Notes: generated by a model from the sequence alone, not told the origin. A DNA stretch of 64,000 nt from Nonlabens tegetincola (GCF_002954355.1 NZ_MQVV01000012.1:496001-560000); one strand, 5' to 3'; positions 20,614 through 29,577 are shown, numbered from the stretch's first letter. Numbers and translations: made by a program.

Positions 20614-21186
20614 ATTAAAACTTATTTTATTTTTTCTATCAGCCTTACCTGTTTGCCACTTACAACTAGATTTTTCATTTGATTTGGCCGTAGCAGCAGA
20701 GCAGCTTACAAAAGATGAGGTGACTTATAATGGAAGCTATTTTTCAATCCCATATCCTAATGGAGATATCCCTGCACAATATGGAGTTTGTACCGATGTA
20801 GTAATACGAGCCTATCGTAAGGTAGGTATAGATTTACAACAGCTAGTCCATGAAGATATGAAGGAAAACTTCAAAGAATATCCGCAATTATGGGGATTAA
20901 AAAAACCAGATACCAATATTGATCATCGCAGAGTGCCTAATCTGGGTAAATTTTTTGAAAGAAACGGGACTATTTTCCCATTTCAAAAGATAAATCAAAC
21001 TACCTGCCTGGAGATGTAGTAACATGGGTACTCACAAATAACATGACTCACATTGGAATAATATCCACAAAAAAAGATTCTAAGACTGGTAATCCACTTG
21101 TCGTTCATAACATAGGAGCAGGTCAGGTCTTGGAAGATTGTTTATTCAAATTTACAATAACAGGGCATTATAAATATGGCAAATAA
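20603..21186 (+). pseudogene. DUF1287-family protein, disrupted by a frameshift
   Basis: The first frame (20603-21019, 138 aa) has a signal-like start and the DUF1287 block GVCTDVVIRAYRKVGIDLQQ, VHEDMKENF, WGLKKPDTNIDHRRVPNLGKF. It then ends in an unrelated FQKINQTTCLEM. From about 20986 the -1 frame continues the family exactly: KDKSNYLPGDVVTW, THIGIIS, NPLVVHNIGAG, ITGHYKYGK, stopping at 21186. So one base has been lost near 20971-20986, where T and A runs occur. The repaired protein would be about 194 aa, the family length. It overlaps tpiA by 11 nt and prmA by 11 nt. It is either a recent lesion or a sequence error; function unknown (secreted cysteine-His hydrolase-like family). Confidence 0.88.
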
Positions 21187-22024
21187 TATTACAAATCAAA
21201 TTTACGTAGAATACGATTTCACAGTCACGCCTCGCGAACCTTGGAGCGATATTTTGTGTGCCCAATTAGGCGACGCAGGTTTTGAAAGTTTTATTGATAC
21301 TCAATCTGGAGTAAAAGCTTACATTCTTAAAGATCTAGATAGTGATAATGTGTTGAGTACAGTAGATCTTATAAACAGTGACTATTGTGATATCGCTTTC
21401 GCGAAAGCAGATATTCCACCTACTAATTGGAATGCCGAATGGGAAAAAAACTTCACGCCGATTCTCGTGAACGACCAATGCTTAATAAGAGCGCCATTTC
21501 ACGAAAGTAAAGAGGTCAAGTATGAAATTGTAATGGAACCTAAAATGAGTTTTGGGACAGGACATCATCAAACCACTTACATGATGATACAATTTTTACT
21601 AAAAGAGGAACTAGCTGGTAAAAAAGTACTAGATATGGGAAGTGGGACAGGAGTTCTTGCCATACTGGCCCAAATGAGAGGAGCAACACTTGTAGATGCC
21701 ATTGATATTGATACCTGGTGTTTTGAAAATGCCCAAGAAAATACTGAACGTAATAATGCCGATAAAGTTAATGTCATATTGGGTGGTGCAGAGCAGCTTG
21801 CAGGTAAGCAATATGATTTTATAATAGCAAATATTAATAGAAACATACTATTGCAAGACATCCCCAAATATGCAGAATGTTTAAAAAACGGTGGAAGCAT
21901 TATTTTCAGTGGTTTCTATACACAGGACTTACCCTTAATCAATGAGGCTTGTAGTAAGGTTGGACTCACTTATGAGACTCATATAGAGAAAGATAATTGG
22001 GTAGGTTTAAAAGCTAATAAATAA
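21176..22024 (+). CDS. prmA: Ribosomal protein L11 methyltransferase
   Basis: Transfers methyl groups from SAM to lysines and the N-terminus of L11. The protein is 282 aa. The N-terminal substrate-recognition domain (about 1-100) contains NWNAEWEKNFTPI, and the linker MEPKMSFGTGHHQTTYMMI is diagnostic. The SAM site is VLDMGSGTGVLAILAQMRGA, and the catalytic-loop NxN is in IIANINRNILL. The palindrome at 21394 is read as IAFAKAD just before the conserved NWNAEW, in a variable stretch. It is cotranscribed with tpiA and the DUF1287 gene. Confidence 0.95.
   Translation: MANNITNQIYVEYDFTVTPREPWSDILCAQLGDAGFESFIDTQSGVKAYILKDLDSDNVLSTVDLINSDYCDIAFAKADIPPTNWNAEWEKNFTPILVNDQCLIRAPFHESKEVKYEIVMEPKMSFGTGHHQTTYMMIQFLLKEELAGKKVLDMGSGTGVLAILAQMRGATLVDAIDIDTWCFENAQENTERNNADKVNVILGGAEQLAGKQYDFIIANINRNILLQDIPKYAECLKNGGSIIFSGFYTQDLPLINEACSKVGLTYETHIEKDNWVGLKANK
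21394..21408. repeat. Palindrome family, copy 5 (inside prmA)
   Basis: CGCTTTCGCGAAAGC with a perfect 14-bp core, read as I-A-F-A-K-A-D in PrmA. Confidence 0.92.
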
Positions 22025-22065
22025 TTAAATTTGCATACTCATTAAAATAGCGCAAGAAAAAAAGG

Positions 22066-22073
22066 TATATTTG
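22066..22073 (+). promoter_or_regulatory. -7 box TATATTTG before clpS
   Basis: Perfect TAnnTTTG 7 nt before the ATG at 22081 and 13 nt before the alternative ATG at 22087. It suggests clpS has its own promoter besides readthrough from prmA. Confidence 0.55.
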
Positions 22074-22080
22074 AGAGGTT

Positions 22081-22362
22081 ATGAAAATGGATGTTAAAGA
22101 ATTAATTCAACCTAAACAAAAGGTTGATGTTCTAGAAAAGGAAGAAAAGAAAATCGTACTTTACAACGACGATGTCAATACTTTTGATCACGTGATTGAT
22201 ATGTTAGTAGCAACATGTGATCACACTCCTGTGCAAGCAGAACAATGTTCCATTATCGTTCACTATAAAGGAAAGTGTTCAGTAAAAACAGGAGAATACG
22301 ATGATTTAAAACCTCGCTGTTCAGCCTTGCTGGAAGCTGGCTTAACCGCAGAGATTGTCTAA
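22081..22362 (+). CDS. clpS: ClpS-like adaptor of the ClpAP/ClpCP protease
   Basis: A 93-aa adaptor that hands N-degron substrates to a Clp AAA+ unfoldase. After a short flexible N-terminus comes the fold EKKIVLYNDDVNTFDHVIDML, whose NDD-x-T(F) segment lines the N-degron pocket. The continuation is HTPVQAEQCSIIVHYKGKCSVKTG. MKMDVKE starts at 22081; the second ATG at 22087 is equally possible given the -7 box. A terminator follows at 22407. Confidence 0.93.
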   Translation: MKMDVKELIQPKQKVDVLEKEEKKIVLYNDDVNTFDHVIDMLVATCDHTPVQAEQCSIIVHYKGKCSVKTGEYDDLKPRCSALLEAGLTAEIV

Positions 22363-22406
22363 GAATTTGCTTTCCCCTTTTATTCATATTAATGAATAAA
22401 ATAATT

Positions 22407-22433
22407 AAGTCTGCCACTAGGCAGACTTTTTTA
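22407..22433. terminator. Terminator after clpS
   Basis: AAGTCTGCC (22407-22415), loop ACTA, GGCAGACTT (22420-22428), then a T run. It lies between convergent clpS and the M24 peptidase gene. A small upstream hairpin, TATTCAT/ATGAATA (22381-22398), precedes it. Confidence 0.88.
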
Positions 22434-22439
22434 TGATTA

Positions 22440-23114
22440 CTATCCGGCTAGTTGTTCAAAGAATCCACCGATCTTTTTTGACTTATCTATTAAGTGTATT
22501 TCTATAATCCATTCCCTTTTTCTTCCAGCACGGTCAAGAGATGACATGGGTGTATGATTTTCTGGATGTATGTAGTTCGTTTTGTCCTCTTTGTCTAATT
22601 GCTCATGAGGAAAATGTCCTATAAGGTGACCGGCAATGGGTCCACCGTATTGCCATCCAAAATCTTCTGCAAGGTCAACACAGTATTTGTACAACTGTGA
22701 ACCGGTTATATCAAGATTTGATTTATAGAAATTATTGGCAATATGCCACAACTTCTCTGTATCCTGAGCAAGTTGCTTTTTAATGGGATCATTTCCTAGT
22801 ACATACGTACGCCCATAATCAGCTTCATAATCCTCAATGATAGGTCCAAAATCTAAAAATAATATATCGTCTTTTTGCACATCAATGTTAGGTGGATTTT
22901 CATCGTATGGATGTAAGGTGTTTTCCCCAACTCTTACGATTCTTTTGTGCCAGTATTTTTTAATATTAAATACTTCTTCGGCTAGATCATAAATTTTAGT
23001 ATTAAGTTCTTTTTCTGTAATTCCTGATTGGATCAGATTTCTTTTTATGATCTCCTCAAAAAGTTCAGCTGCTATGGCTTCAGCTTTTTGTAATTCTGCT
23101 CGCTCTTTACTCAT
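22440..23114 (-). CDS. M24-family metallopeptidase (aminopeptidase P / Xaa-Pro-like)
   Basis: A 224-aa pita-bread-fold protein, the size of a bare catalytic domain without the usual N-terminal domain of aminopeptidase P. Metal-ligand candidates in family order are Asp88 (FLDFGP), Asp99 (ADYGRTY), His163 (AGHLIGHFPHE), Glu205 (IIEIHLID) and Glu220 (GGFFEQL), so all five are present. It is likely a cytosolic dipeptidase or aminopeptidase; substrate unknown. A weaker -7 box (TATCTTTC) ends 4 nt before the ATG. It is convergent with clpS and divergent from the T9SS protein at 23252. Confidence 0.85.
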   Translation of the reverse strand: MSKERAELQKAEAIAAELFEEIIKRNLIQSGITEKELNTKIYDLAEEVFNIKKYWHKRIVRVGENTLHPYDENPPNIDVQKDDILFLDFGPIIEDYEADYGRTYVLGNDPIKKQLAQDTEKLWHIANNFYKSNLDITGSQLYKYCVDLAEDFGWQYGGPIAGHLIGHFPHEQLDKEDKTNYIHPENHTPMSSLDRAGRKREWIIEIHLIDKSKKIGGFFEQLAG

Positions 23115-23118
23115 AAGT

Positions 23119-23126
23119 GAAAGATA
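23119..23126 (-). promoter_or_regulatory. Near-consensus -7 box TATCTTTC, 4 nt before ATG
   Basis: One base off TAnnTTTG, with the same 4-nt spacing to ATG as the perfect boxes at 12092, 27691, 30856 and 36860. Confidence 0.4.
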
Positions 23127-23251
23127 GTTTACAACAGTTTTATTTAAAAATGCTTTTAATGTTTTAAAAGATTGGTTTTAACTAAAGTGTTGATAATTAG
23201 GTTTTTTATTAAACAAAATGTTGTAACTTTCTGAAACCAAAAAGCTTAACC

Positions 23252-26200
23252 ATGAAAATAAAACTACTTACCTTACTTTTATTAGTATGCAGTATGAGCT
23301 ATGCTCAAACGAGGGCAAACGACGCTACTGCAGAAATTTGTGATGATCTATCTAATGATGGTGTCGAATTATTTGATTTTACCTCTTTAGAAAACGATAT
23401 TTTAGGGTCACTTAATCCATCTGATTTTACGATTACGTTTTACAACAATATGTCCGATGCTTCAAATGGAGTTAATTTTTTTACTAATCCATCGAGTACT
23501 CCTGTAAGTATTCAAAACTCTCAATACTTTGCAAGAGTATTTGAGACTGCTACCGGAAGTTTTGATGTAGTTTCAGTATTTGTAATTTTATACCCAACGC
23601 CTTTGCCTACGACAGTTCAGGCAGTAACTGTATGTAGTGCACAAAATCCAGGTAGTGGCTTTTTAACCTCACGTGTTGATATAATTAATGAGATTAATGC
23701 CATAGCATCAACTAGTCCTATGATAGAAATATTCTTATCTCAGCAAGATGCAGATAATGATATTAATCCCATTTCCTCAAATGCGAGTATTCCTGTAAGC
23801 CCAAATGGTACTAGCATTTTTCTTAAGCAATATGGTGATCCTAATTTTCAATCCGATTGTTGGGTTATTGAAAATATAACCGTTTATCCTAGATTGTGTA
23901 ACGCTACAAGTTCTCCGTTACCTGATTTATTCGAATGCCTAACTCCTGGTAGTAACACCAGCTGCTTCGATCTTTCTCAACAAGACTCGTTGATATTATC
24001 AAATTCAAACCCAGTTAACTATTCTATCTCTTACCATCTTTCACAAGTTGATGCAGATAATAATTCAAATCCAATAGCCTCACCATACTGTACAAGTTCT
24101 ATTGATTTAATATTTGTTCGTTTTGAAAATATAGATGTAAACACAGTTGATACTTCTATGACATTTAATGTCATAGGTGTTCCCGAACCGCAAAATTATA
24201 CTTTTCCTACTGTTGAAGGTTGTGATAGAACTGGATCTGGAATAATTGATTATGATGCATTCGCCATTTTAACGGAAGTACAATCACATTCTTTACCCAA
24301 TGGCGTTGCCTCGGCCAATATTTCCTATCATTTATCTCAGCAAGATGCGGATGCTTCCATAAATGCAGTTGGCAGTCATGCTGGTTTTACAGCTTCTAAT
24401 ACTCTAAATACCATATTTGTAAGAGTAGAATATGACCCTAGTTTGTGTTTTTCTGTATTTCCTGTTAGTGTATCACAAACAAACAATTGTTTAGCAATTA
24501 ATCCTCCAATTGATCTTACCGACTGTTTGGATTCAACAACTGGTTTAAGCTGCTTTGATTTGACCTTAAATGATAGTGTAATTCTTGCAGGACAATCATC
24601 AAGTTCATTTACTGTAACCTACCACAATTCGCTGTCAGATGCGCAGTCAAATGTAAATGCGATATCAAATACAAATAATTATTGTGTATCTACCGATCAA
24701 CTAGTATATGTTAGATTAGAGGATAATCTTACAGGAAATTACGGTGTTGATTTTTTTAATCTTACAGTAGCTCCCACTTTAATAGATGATAATCATAACC
24801 TTCCTGACTTAGTAGAATGCGATGACGATCTTGATGGTGTCATTGACTTTGATCTAACAGAGAGTTCATCCCTTTTGTCCTCTTCAAATAGTGTTGAATT
24901 TTATTTAAGTTTAAATGACGCTCAAAATCAAGTGAACCCCATTGCAACACCAAGCTCCTATACTGTTGCTGGTATAGCATCATCGGCTTCTATTGATATT
25001 TTTATTAGAGAATTAATTCCATCAGGTTGCGATGTTGTATATCCTATTGAATTAATTGCCAATGCAAATTGTAATTCTGCTTATAGATGTAGTGATGCTG
25101 TGGCCTTGTGTAACCAACTAGGGCAAGCGCAACCTAATGTATTCGGAAATATTTTTGCCGAAGCTGGTAATTATTATCCATTTTCACAATCATCGGGTCC
25201 TAGAAATCCATCTTGGTATTACATTCCTATAGAAACCAGTGGCTCTCTTACACTTGAACTGTATCAAAACACTTCACCTACCTTCAATGGTCAAGGATTA
25301 GACATTGATTTTGCAATTTATGGGCCGTTTACAAATCCTACTCAAAACTGTGGTTCCTTAACAGCAAATGACCTAATTGATTCTAGTTTTAGCCTAGCAA
25401 TGCCAGAAATTGCAACAATTCCAAATGCTCAAGCTGGGGAATTCTATTTATTACTAGCCAGTAATTTCACGCAACAACCTGGGTTTTTAAAATTTGAAAT
25501 AGCCTCAAGTTCAACGGCAACCGTAAGTTGTGATGGGATACAAATGAGATCAATACTTGATGTTAATGCAAATGGAGTAGTAGATAGCACAGATGTTCCT
25601 TTTCCTCTTGGAACGTTTGGGTGGGAATTGAACTCTAATGGATCTATCATGAACATTGCTACACCCGATGGAGAATTTGAAATATATGACATAGATCCTA
25701 CCAATAGTTATGATCTTACTTACGAAATTTTTTCAGCTTATAATACTTCATATACAGTAGCTCCGGCTTCTTATACTAATCAAACCATACCAAATGGTAG
25801 TGGTTTAACAACTCGTGATTTCTTAATAAGTGCAGTTAATAGTTATGAAGATGTAGCAATTTATATTGTTCCTAATCAACAACCTAGACCTGGATTTACT
25901 TATACTGAAACTATTGTTTATGGTAATTTAGGTCCGTTACCTGTTTCCGTAGGACAAGTACAAGTAGATGTCGATCCCTTAAATACAATTATTTCAGTGA
26001 GTGATCCTAATGCTACGGTTACGGGTAATCAAATAAATCTTAACTATTCAAATTTGTTGCCTTTTGAGTATCGAACTTTTGAAGTATCAATGCAAGTACC
26101 TGTTATTCCAACCGTGAATTTAGGAGACATTTTATCTAATGACGCAAGTATTACACCTGTAGCCAATGATCTCACGCCTAATAACAATGTAATAAGTAGT

Positions 26201-26899
26201 AATCAAGTCGTAATCGGTAGTTATGACCCTAATGATAAAATGGAAAGTAGAGGACCGACAATCAATCTACAAGAATTTACAAACGACGATTACTTTTATT
26301 ACACGGTTAGATTTCAAAATACAGGAACAGCTAGTGCTATAAATGTTAGAATAGAAGATGAGCTAGATGCTCAATTAGATTGGGAATCACTTGAAATGAT
26401 ATCATCCAGTCATCATTATTCTATGCAGCGTGTTGAAAAGGATGTGACTTGGAGATTTGACAACATAATGCTGCCAGATTCATTGTCAAACCCAGTTGGA
26501 AGTAATGGTTATGTTTACTTCAAAATCAAACCACAATCCGGCTGGACAAATGGAACGGTTATTCCTAATACCGCAGAGATTTACTTTGACTTTAATCCTC
26601 CTATAATTACAAACACTTTTACATCAACCTTTACAGTTCCTTTAAGTGAACCTCAAGTAGATCAACCGCAGTTCACTGTGTTCCCTAATCCTGCAACTAA
26701 ACAAATAACGGTATCTTGGGAACGTTCTTTGGATAATGGTTTAATGCGGATATATGATGTTAGTGGAAAGGTCACGCTTTCGCGAAAGCTAAACAACCAG
26801 CATACAACAGTTAATATTGAGGAGTTAAGTGCAGGAATGTATTTCATCGAAATAGAGCATAACGGCCAGAAATATCAATACAAGTTGATTAAACAGTAA
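23252..26899 (+). CDS. Large secreted repeat protein with T9SS sorting domain
   Basis: A 1215-aa secreted protein with signal peptide MKIKLLTLLLLVCSMSYAQ. The N-terminal half has six tandem modules of about 98 aa. Each holds a variant of ISYHLSQQDADxxxNPI, near residues 60, 157, 259, 356, 454 and 547. Then come a carbohydrate-binding-like beta domain (about 630-760), an SdrD/Cna-B-like segment (LDVNANGVVDSTDVPFPLG) and a DUF11/DUF7619-like domain (about 990-1125, GSYDPNDKMES, YFKIKPQSG). A C-terminal T9SS type A sorting domain follows (FTVFPNPATKQITVSWE). It is probably a surface adhesin or gliding-associated protein. The palindrome at 26775 is read as TLSRKL in the sorting domain. Confidence 0.85.
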   Translation: MKIKLLTLLLLVCSMSYAQTRANDATAEICDDLSNDGVELFDFTSLENDILGSLNPSDFTITFYNNMSDASNGVNFFTNPSSTPVSIQNSQYFARVFETATGSFDVVSVFVILYPTPLPTTVQAVTVCSAQNPGSGFLTSRVDIINEINAIASTSPMIEIFLSQQDADNDINPISSNASIPVSPNGTSIFLKQYGDPNFQSDCWVIENITVYPRLCNATSSPLPDLFECLTPGSNTSCFDLSQQDSLILSNSNPVNYSISYHLSQVDADNNSNPIASPYCTSSIDLIFVRFENIDVNTVDTSMTFNVIGVPEPQNYTFPTVEGCDRTGSGIIDYDAFAILTEVQSHSLPNGVASANISYHLSQQDADASINAVGSHAGFTASNTLNTIFVRVEYDPSLCFSVFPVSVSQTNNCLAINPPIDLTDCLDSTTGLSCFDLTLNDSVILAGQSSSSFTVTYHNSLSDAQSNVNAISNTNNYCVSTDQLVYVRLEDNLTGNYGVDFFNLTVAPTLIDDNHNLPDLVECDDDLDGVIDFDLTESSSLLSSSNSVEFYLSLNDAQNQVNPIATPSSYTVAGIASSASIDIFIRELIPSGCDVVYPIELIANANCNSAYRCSDAVALCNQLGQAQPNVFGNIFAEAGNYYPFSQSSGPRNPSWYYIPIETSGSLTLELYQNTSPTFNGQGLDIDFAIYGPFTNPTQNCGSLTANDLIDSSFSLAMPEIATIPNAQAGEFYLLLASNFTQQPGFLKFEIASSSTATVSCDGIQMRSILDVNANGVVDSTDVPFPLGTFGWELNSNGSIMNIATPDGEFEIYDIDPTNSYDLTYEIFSAYNTSYTVAPASYTNQTIPNGSGLTTRDFLISAVNSYEDVAIYIVPNQQPRPGFTYTETIVYGNLGPLPVSVGQVQVDVDPLNTIISVSDPNATVTGNQINLNYSNLLPFEYRTFEVSMQVPVIPTVNLGDILSNDASITPVANDLTPNNNVISSNQVVIGSYDPNDKMESRGPTINLQEFTNDDYFYYTVRFQNTGTASAINVRIEDELDAQLDWESLEMISSSHHYSMQRVEKDVTWRFDNIMLPDSLSNPVGSNGYVYFKIKPQSGWTNGTVIPNTAEIYFDFNPPIITNTFTSTFTVPLSEPQVDQPQFTVFPNPATKQITVSWERSLDNGLMRIYDVSGKVTLSRKLNNQHTTVNIEELSAGMYFIEIEHNGQKYQYKLIKQ
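26775..26789. repeat. Palindrome family, copy 6 (inside T9SS protein gene)
   Basis: CGCTTTCGCGAAAGC with a perfect core, read as T-L-S-R-K-L in the C-terminal sorting domain. Confidence 0.92.
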
Positions 26900-26914
26900 A
26901 TAGGAGAGATATAT

Positions 26915-26953
26915 AAAAATCAAAACCAGCTTAATAGCTGGTTTTGATTTTTT
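26915..26953. terminator. Bidirectional terminator, T9SS protein gene / rluF
   Basis: A 17-bp perfect stem (26915-26931 with 26936-26952, loop TAAT), flanked by A and T tracts. It serves both convergent genes. Confidence 0.92.
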
Positions 26954-26954
26954 A

Positions 26955-27686
26955 CTATTCAAACGTCTTAGTACTACCTGCGGTAAGTCGTCTTATTTCA
27001 GATAATTCTTCTTTAGTTAGGTCGCGATATTGTCCCACAGGAATATCCAGACTCACGTTCATGATTCGTATTCTTTTAAGCTTAGTAACTCTATAACCCA
27101 AATATTCACACATACGGCGTATTTGTCTATTGAGTCCTTGCGTGAGAACAATTCTAAAGCTTTTTTTTCCTAATTGTTCTACTTCGCATTCTCTGGTAAT
27201 CGTATCAAGGATAGGAACACCACTTGCCATTCTTTTTATAAAACGGTCGGTTATCGTGTGATTTACATGAACTATATACTCTTTTTCATGACCGTTACGA
27301 GCTCTTAAAATCTTATTTACAATGTCGCCATCGTTAGTCAAAAAAATAAGCCCTTCACTCATTTTATCTAATCTACCTATAGGAAAAATACGAGTAGGAT
27401 AATTTATATAGTCAATAATATTATCCTTTTCTACACGAGTATCTGTCGTACAAACAATCCCTACCGGCTTGTGTAATGCTATATATACTGGTTTTTCTTT
27501 TTTACTACTTACTTTTTCACCATCAACGGCAACTTCATCACCAGGCAGTACTTTTGTTCCCATTTCAGGTACTTGACCATTAATAGTAATGCGTTGCTGT
27601 TCGATTAGTTTATCGGCTGCACGTCGTGAACAAAACCCTTGCTCACTGAGATACTTATTTATTCTTATTCCTTCCTCTTGTGACAT
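26955..27686 (-). CDS. rluF: Pseudouridine synthase, RluF-like (RsuA family)
   Basis: A 243-aa pseudouridine synthase of the RsuA/RluB/E/F family, probably acting on 23S rRNA (U2604 in E. coli numbering). The N-terminal S4 domain is IRINKYLSEQGFCSRRAADK with TINGQVPEMGTKVLPGDEV. The catalytic Asp lies in IFPIGRLDKMSEGLIFLTNDG, and the C-terminal block is LTQGLNRQIRRMCEYLGYRV. The site assignment is by similarity only. The ATG at 27686 is 4 nt after a perfect -7 box. Confidence 0.88.
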   Translation of the reverse strand: MSQEEGIRINKYLSEQGFCSRRAADKLIEQQRITINGQVPEMGTKVLPGDEVAVDGEKVSSKKEKPVYIALHKPVGIVCTTDTRVEKDNIIDYINYPTRIFPIGRLDKMSEGLIFLTNDGDIVNKILRARNGHEKEYIVHVNHTITDRFIKRMASGVPILDTITRECEVEQLGKKSFRIVLTQGLNRQIRRMCEYLGYRVTKLKRIRIMNVSLDIPVGQYRDLTKEELSEIRRLTAGSTKTFE

Positions 27687-27690
27687 GTTG

Positions 27691-27698
27691 CAAAGGTA
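27691..27698 (-). promoter_or_regulatory. -7 box TACCTTTG, 4 nt before rluF ATG
   Basis: The minus strand reads TACCTTTG-CAAC-ATG, identical from box to ATG to the purM promoter at 36860. A leaderless transcript is predicted. Confidence 0.65.
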
Positions 27699-27787
27699 GT
27701 GAAGTGCTATAATTAACTTTTGCTTGAGAGTTTAATCTTAGCTGGTTTGTAACATATTTACGAGATTTAATACTGATAAAATAAAAA

Positions 27788-28231
27788 ATGCATCAATCAG
27801 GAACACAAACAGCGCATGGTTCCAACCAACCGCAAAATTATAGACCTAGCCAACAACATGATCAGGTTAATTTATTCAGTACCTTGTTTTTAGTAAAGGG
27901 AATCTTAAACTTACTATTGTCCTTATTGTTTTTGATTTATATAGGATTAGGAAGTTTTATGACTTTTATTCCAATAGAAAATCAAGAAACTCCTTTTAAT
28001 CCAGGAATTATTTTTACAGTTGTTGGTATTATTGGATTAGTAATTTGTATCGTATTTGGGATCTTAACTATAAAAGCCTCTAATAATCTTAAAAAGAGAA
28101 AAGGATATACCTTTATTATAGTTATGGCAGTATTAAATGCACTTACAGGAGTTCTGGGTATTTTACTGTGTGTATTTACTATTATTGAAATTAGTAAACC
28201 ACATATTAAAACAACTTTTGAGGATAGCTAG
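27788..28231 (+). CDS. Small membrane protein, unrecognised
   Basis: A 147-aa protein I cannot assign. The first 35 residues are polar and Q/H/N/S rich (QTAHGSNQPQNYRPSQQHDQ). Three hydrophobic helices follow, near 36-60, 72-95 and 110-132, with a KKRKGY positive patch between the last two, and an acidic tail. It resembles generic DUF4064-like tetraspan proteins in topology only. The following gene at 28260 is also a small membrane protein in the same direction, 28 bp away, so the two may form an operon. Confidence 0.65.
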   Translation: MHQSGTQTAHGSNQPQNYRPSQQHDQVNLFSTLFLVKGILNLLLSLLFLIYIGLGSFMTFIPIENQETPFNPGIIFTVVGIIGLVICIVFGILTIKASNNLKKRKGYTFIIVMAVLNALTGVLGILLCVFTIIEISKPHIKTTFEDS

Positions 28232-28259
28232 TTATAAAATTAAATCACTTTAATTCTAT

Positions 28260-28700
28260 ATGGAAAACCAGTTAAAAATATATTATAAACCATCAGTTTT
28301 ATACAACAATAGAATGATTGCGCTATTATTTATGGGATTGGGATTAATTCTATTTATAATCTCATTGATTTTTGATGATGCTAAGGATATAAGTTGGTTT
28401 AGTATAGGTTTGGGTGAATTTATTGTTGGTATATTGATGTTTGTATACCATAAATACGAGGTTTACAAACAGTATTTGACCCTTACAGAAACGAGTATAA
28501 AAAAGAATACTCTATTTGGTAAAGAAGTACAATTTAAAGATGTTAATCAGGTTAAGGAGTTTGCAAATGAGATTACTGTTATCTCTAAAAGTTCTCAAAT
28601 TGTCATAGATACTGAAGTTATACAACCCGAATCATTGAAACGATTAAAAAAAGCATTGCATCACAAAGGATTGTCAATAAATAAGATTGAGGTAAATTAA
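28260..28700 (+). CDS. Small membrane protein with PH-like tail, unrecognised
   Basis: 146 aa. Two helices occur near residues 19-37 and 45-64, followed by a soluble C-terminal region of about 75 residues (YLTLTETSIKKNTLFGKEVQFKDV and EITVISKSSQIVIDTEVI). That region has the alternating strand pattern of bacterial PH (YdbS/YcxB-like) domains. The function is unknown. It overlaps the convergent DUF1569 gene by 4 nt. Confidence 0.65.
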   Translation: MENQLKIYYKPSVLYNNRMIALLFMGLGLILFIISLIFDDAKDISWFSIGLGEFIVGILMFVYHKYEVYKQYLTLTETSIKKNTLFGKEVQFKDVNQVKEFANEITVISKSSQIVIDTEVIQPESLKRLKKALHHKGLSINKIEVN

Positions 28701-29161
28701 TTTGCTCTTTTATTAATATCAGCTATTATTTTCAGATGATGATGAGTATGAATACGCAAAAATCTTAAAGTTTGTTTCTTATTTAAATCTTTAAATAGTG
28801 GATGATTAAAATGAGCTTTCTTGTGAGTGTTTTCACTTTTTGACAACAAAACTTGTATTGATTCTAGTCTTTTCAATAAGTCATCTTTTGAAATCTCTGG
28901 CAAGGGAACAACTTGTTTTGGAGCCTTACCTTTACCTCTTGGAATGTAACCAGTGAGCAATATTATTTTTTTCCAAAAATTAATTCTAGGGGAAAAGTCT
29001 TCTGGTTTGCTAGTGATTAAAGTTTCTAGAACGCCTTCAATTACTCTCAAACTATGATCAAGGTGCCAGTAGGTGCCTTTTTTTGAAACGCTAGCCGCAA
29101 CTAAATTACCTTTATCCAGCTCTGTTGCTATAGTCTTTAATTGATCTTTAATACTCTTCAT
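28697..29161 (-). CDS. DUF1569 / DinB-superfamily protein
   Basis: 154 aa of a four-helix-bundle DinB-like family. The metal-type histidines are spaced as in the family: TYWHLDHSL near residue 33, then FNHPLFKDLNKKQTLRFLRIHTHHHLKI near the end. Enzymatic role is unknown; relatives are thiol- or metal-dependent transferases. Its ATG shares a base with the stop of the upstream GreA-like gene (TAATG), so the two are translationally coupled. Confidence 0.75.
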   Translation of the reverse strand: MKSIKDQLKTIATELDKGNLVAASVSKKGTYWHLDHSLRVIEGVLETLITSKPEDFSPRINFWKKIILLTGYIPRGKGKAPKQVVPLPEISKDDLLKRLESIQVLLSKSENTHKKAHFNHPLFKDLNKKQTLRFLRIHTHHHLKIIADINKRAN

Positions 29162-29577
29162 TAAAAAACATTTAGAATAATAAAATCTTTATCTTGAAAA
29201 TGATAAGGTTCACCAGATTTCTTATTTCTTATTGCGACTCCTAGAGGAGATTTTAAACTCAATGCAAAATAACGTTGCTCATCTACCATTACCGCGCCTA
29301 GACCAGCGCTTATGTAGAAGATGCCGTTATGTAAAATGACTAAAGATCCAGTGGTAACTACATCCTGCTTTTTAAAAGGATCTATTTGTAAAAGTTCATT
29401 GAGTAAACGTTTACTAGTAACCAATTGTGAATCTATAAGATTTTCTTGGTTGTGAATCATAGCACGGCCAGTCTCATATTTATCGCCTGCACTACTTTTG
29501 GTTTCGTTGTTTTTTGCGTCTTGTAAATCTGATAGCTGTTTAGTCAATCTATCAATTTGTTCACCTATAAGCATCAT
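29161..29577 (-). CDS. GreA/GreB-like C-terminal domain protein
   Basis: 138 aa. The segment ETKSSAGDKYETGRAMIHNQE followed by a beta-rich FKBP-like domain (SLVILHNGIFYISAGLGAV, ALSLKSPLGVAI, GEPYHFQDKDFIILNVF) matches a Bacteroidota protein related to the GreA/GreB C-terminal domain. Some annotations wrongly call it 3-oxoacyl-ACP synthase. It lacks the long N-terminal coiled-coil of true GreA, so a direct transcript-cleavage role is doubtful. It is coupled to the DUF1569 gene. Confidence 0.65.
   Translation of the reverse strand: MMLIGEQIDRLTKQLSDLQDAKNNETKSSAGDKYETGRAMIHNQENLIDSQLVTSKRLLNELLQIDPFKKQDVVTTGSLVILHNGIFYISAGLGAVMVDEQRYFALSLKSPLGVAIRNKKSGEPYHFQDKDFIILNVF

Noticed and set aside
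20984-20990. Programmed -1 frameshift in the DUF1287 gene
   Set aside because: The site TTT-CAA-AAG is not a canonical X-XXY-YYZ heptamer, and no downstream stimulator was evident; a 1-bp lesion or error is simpler.
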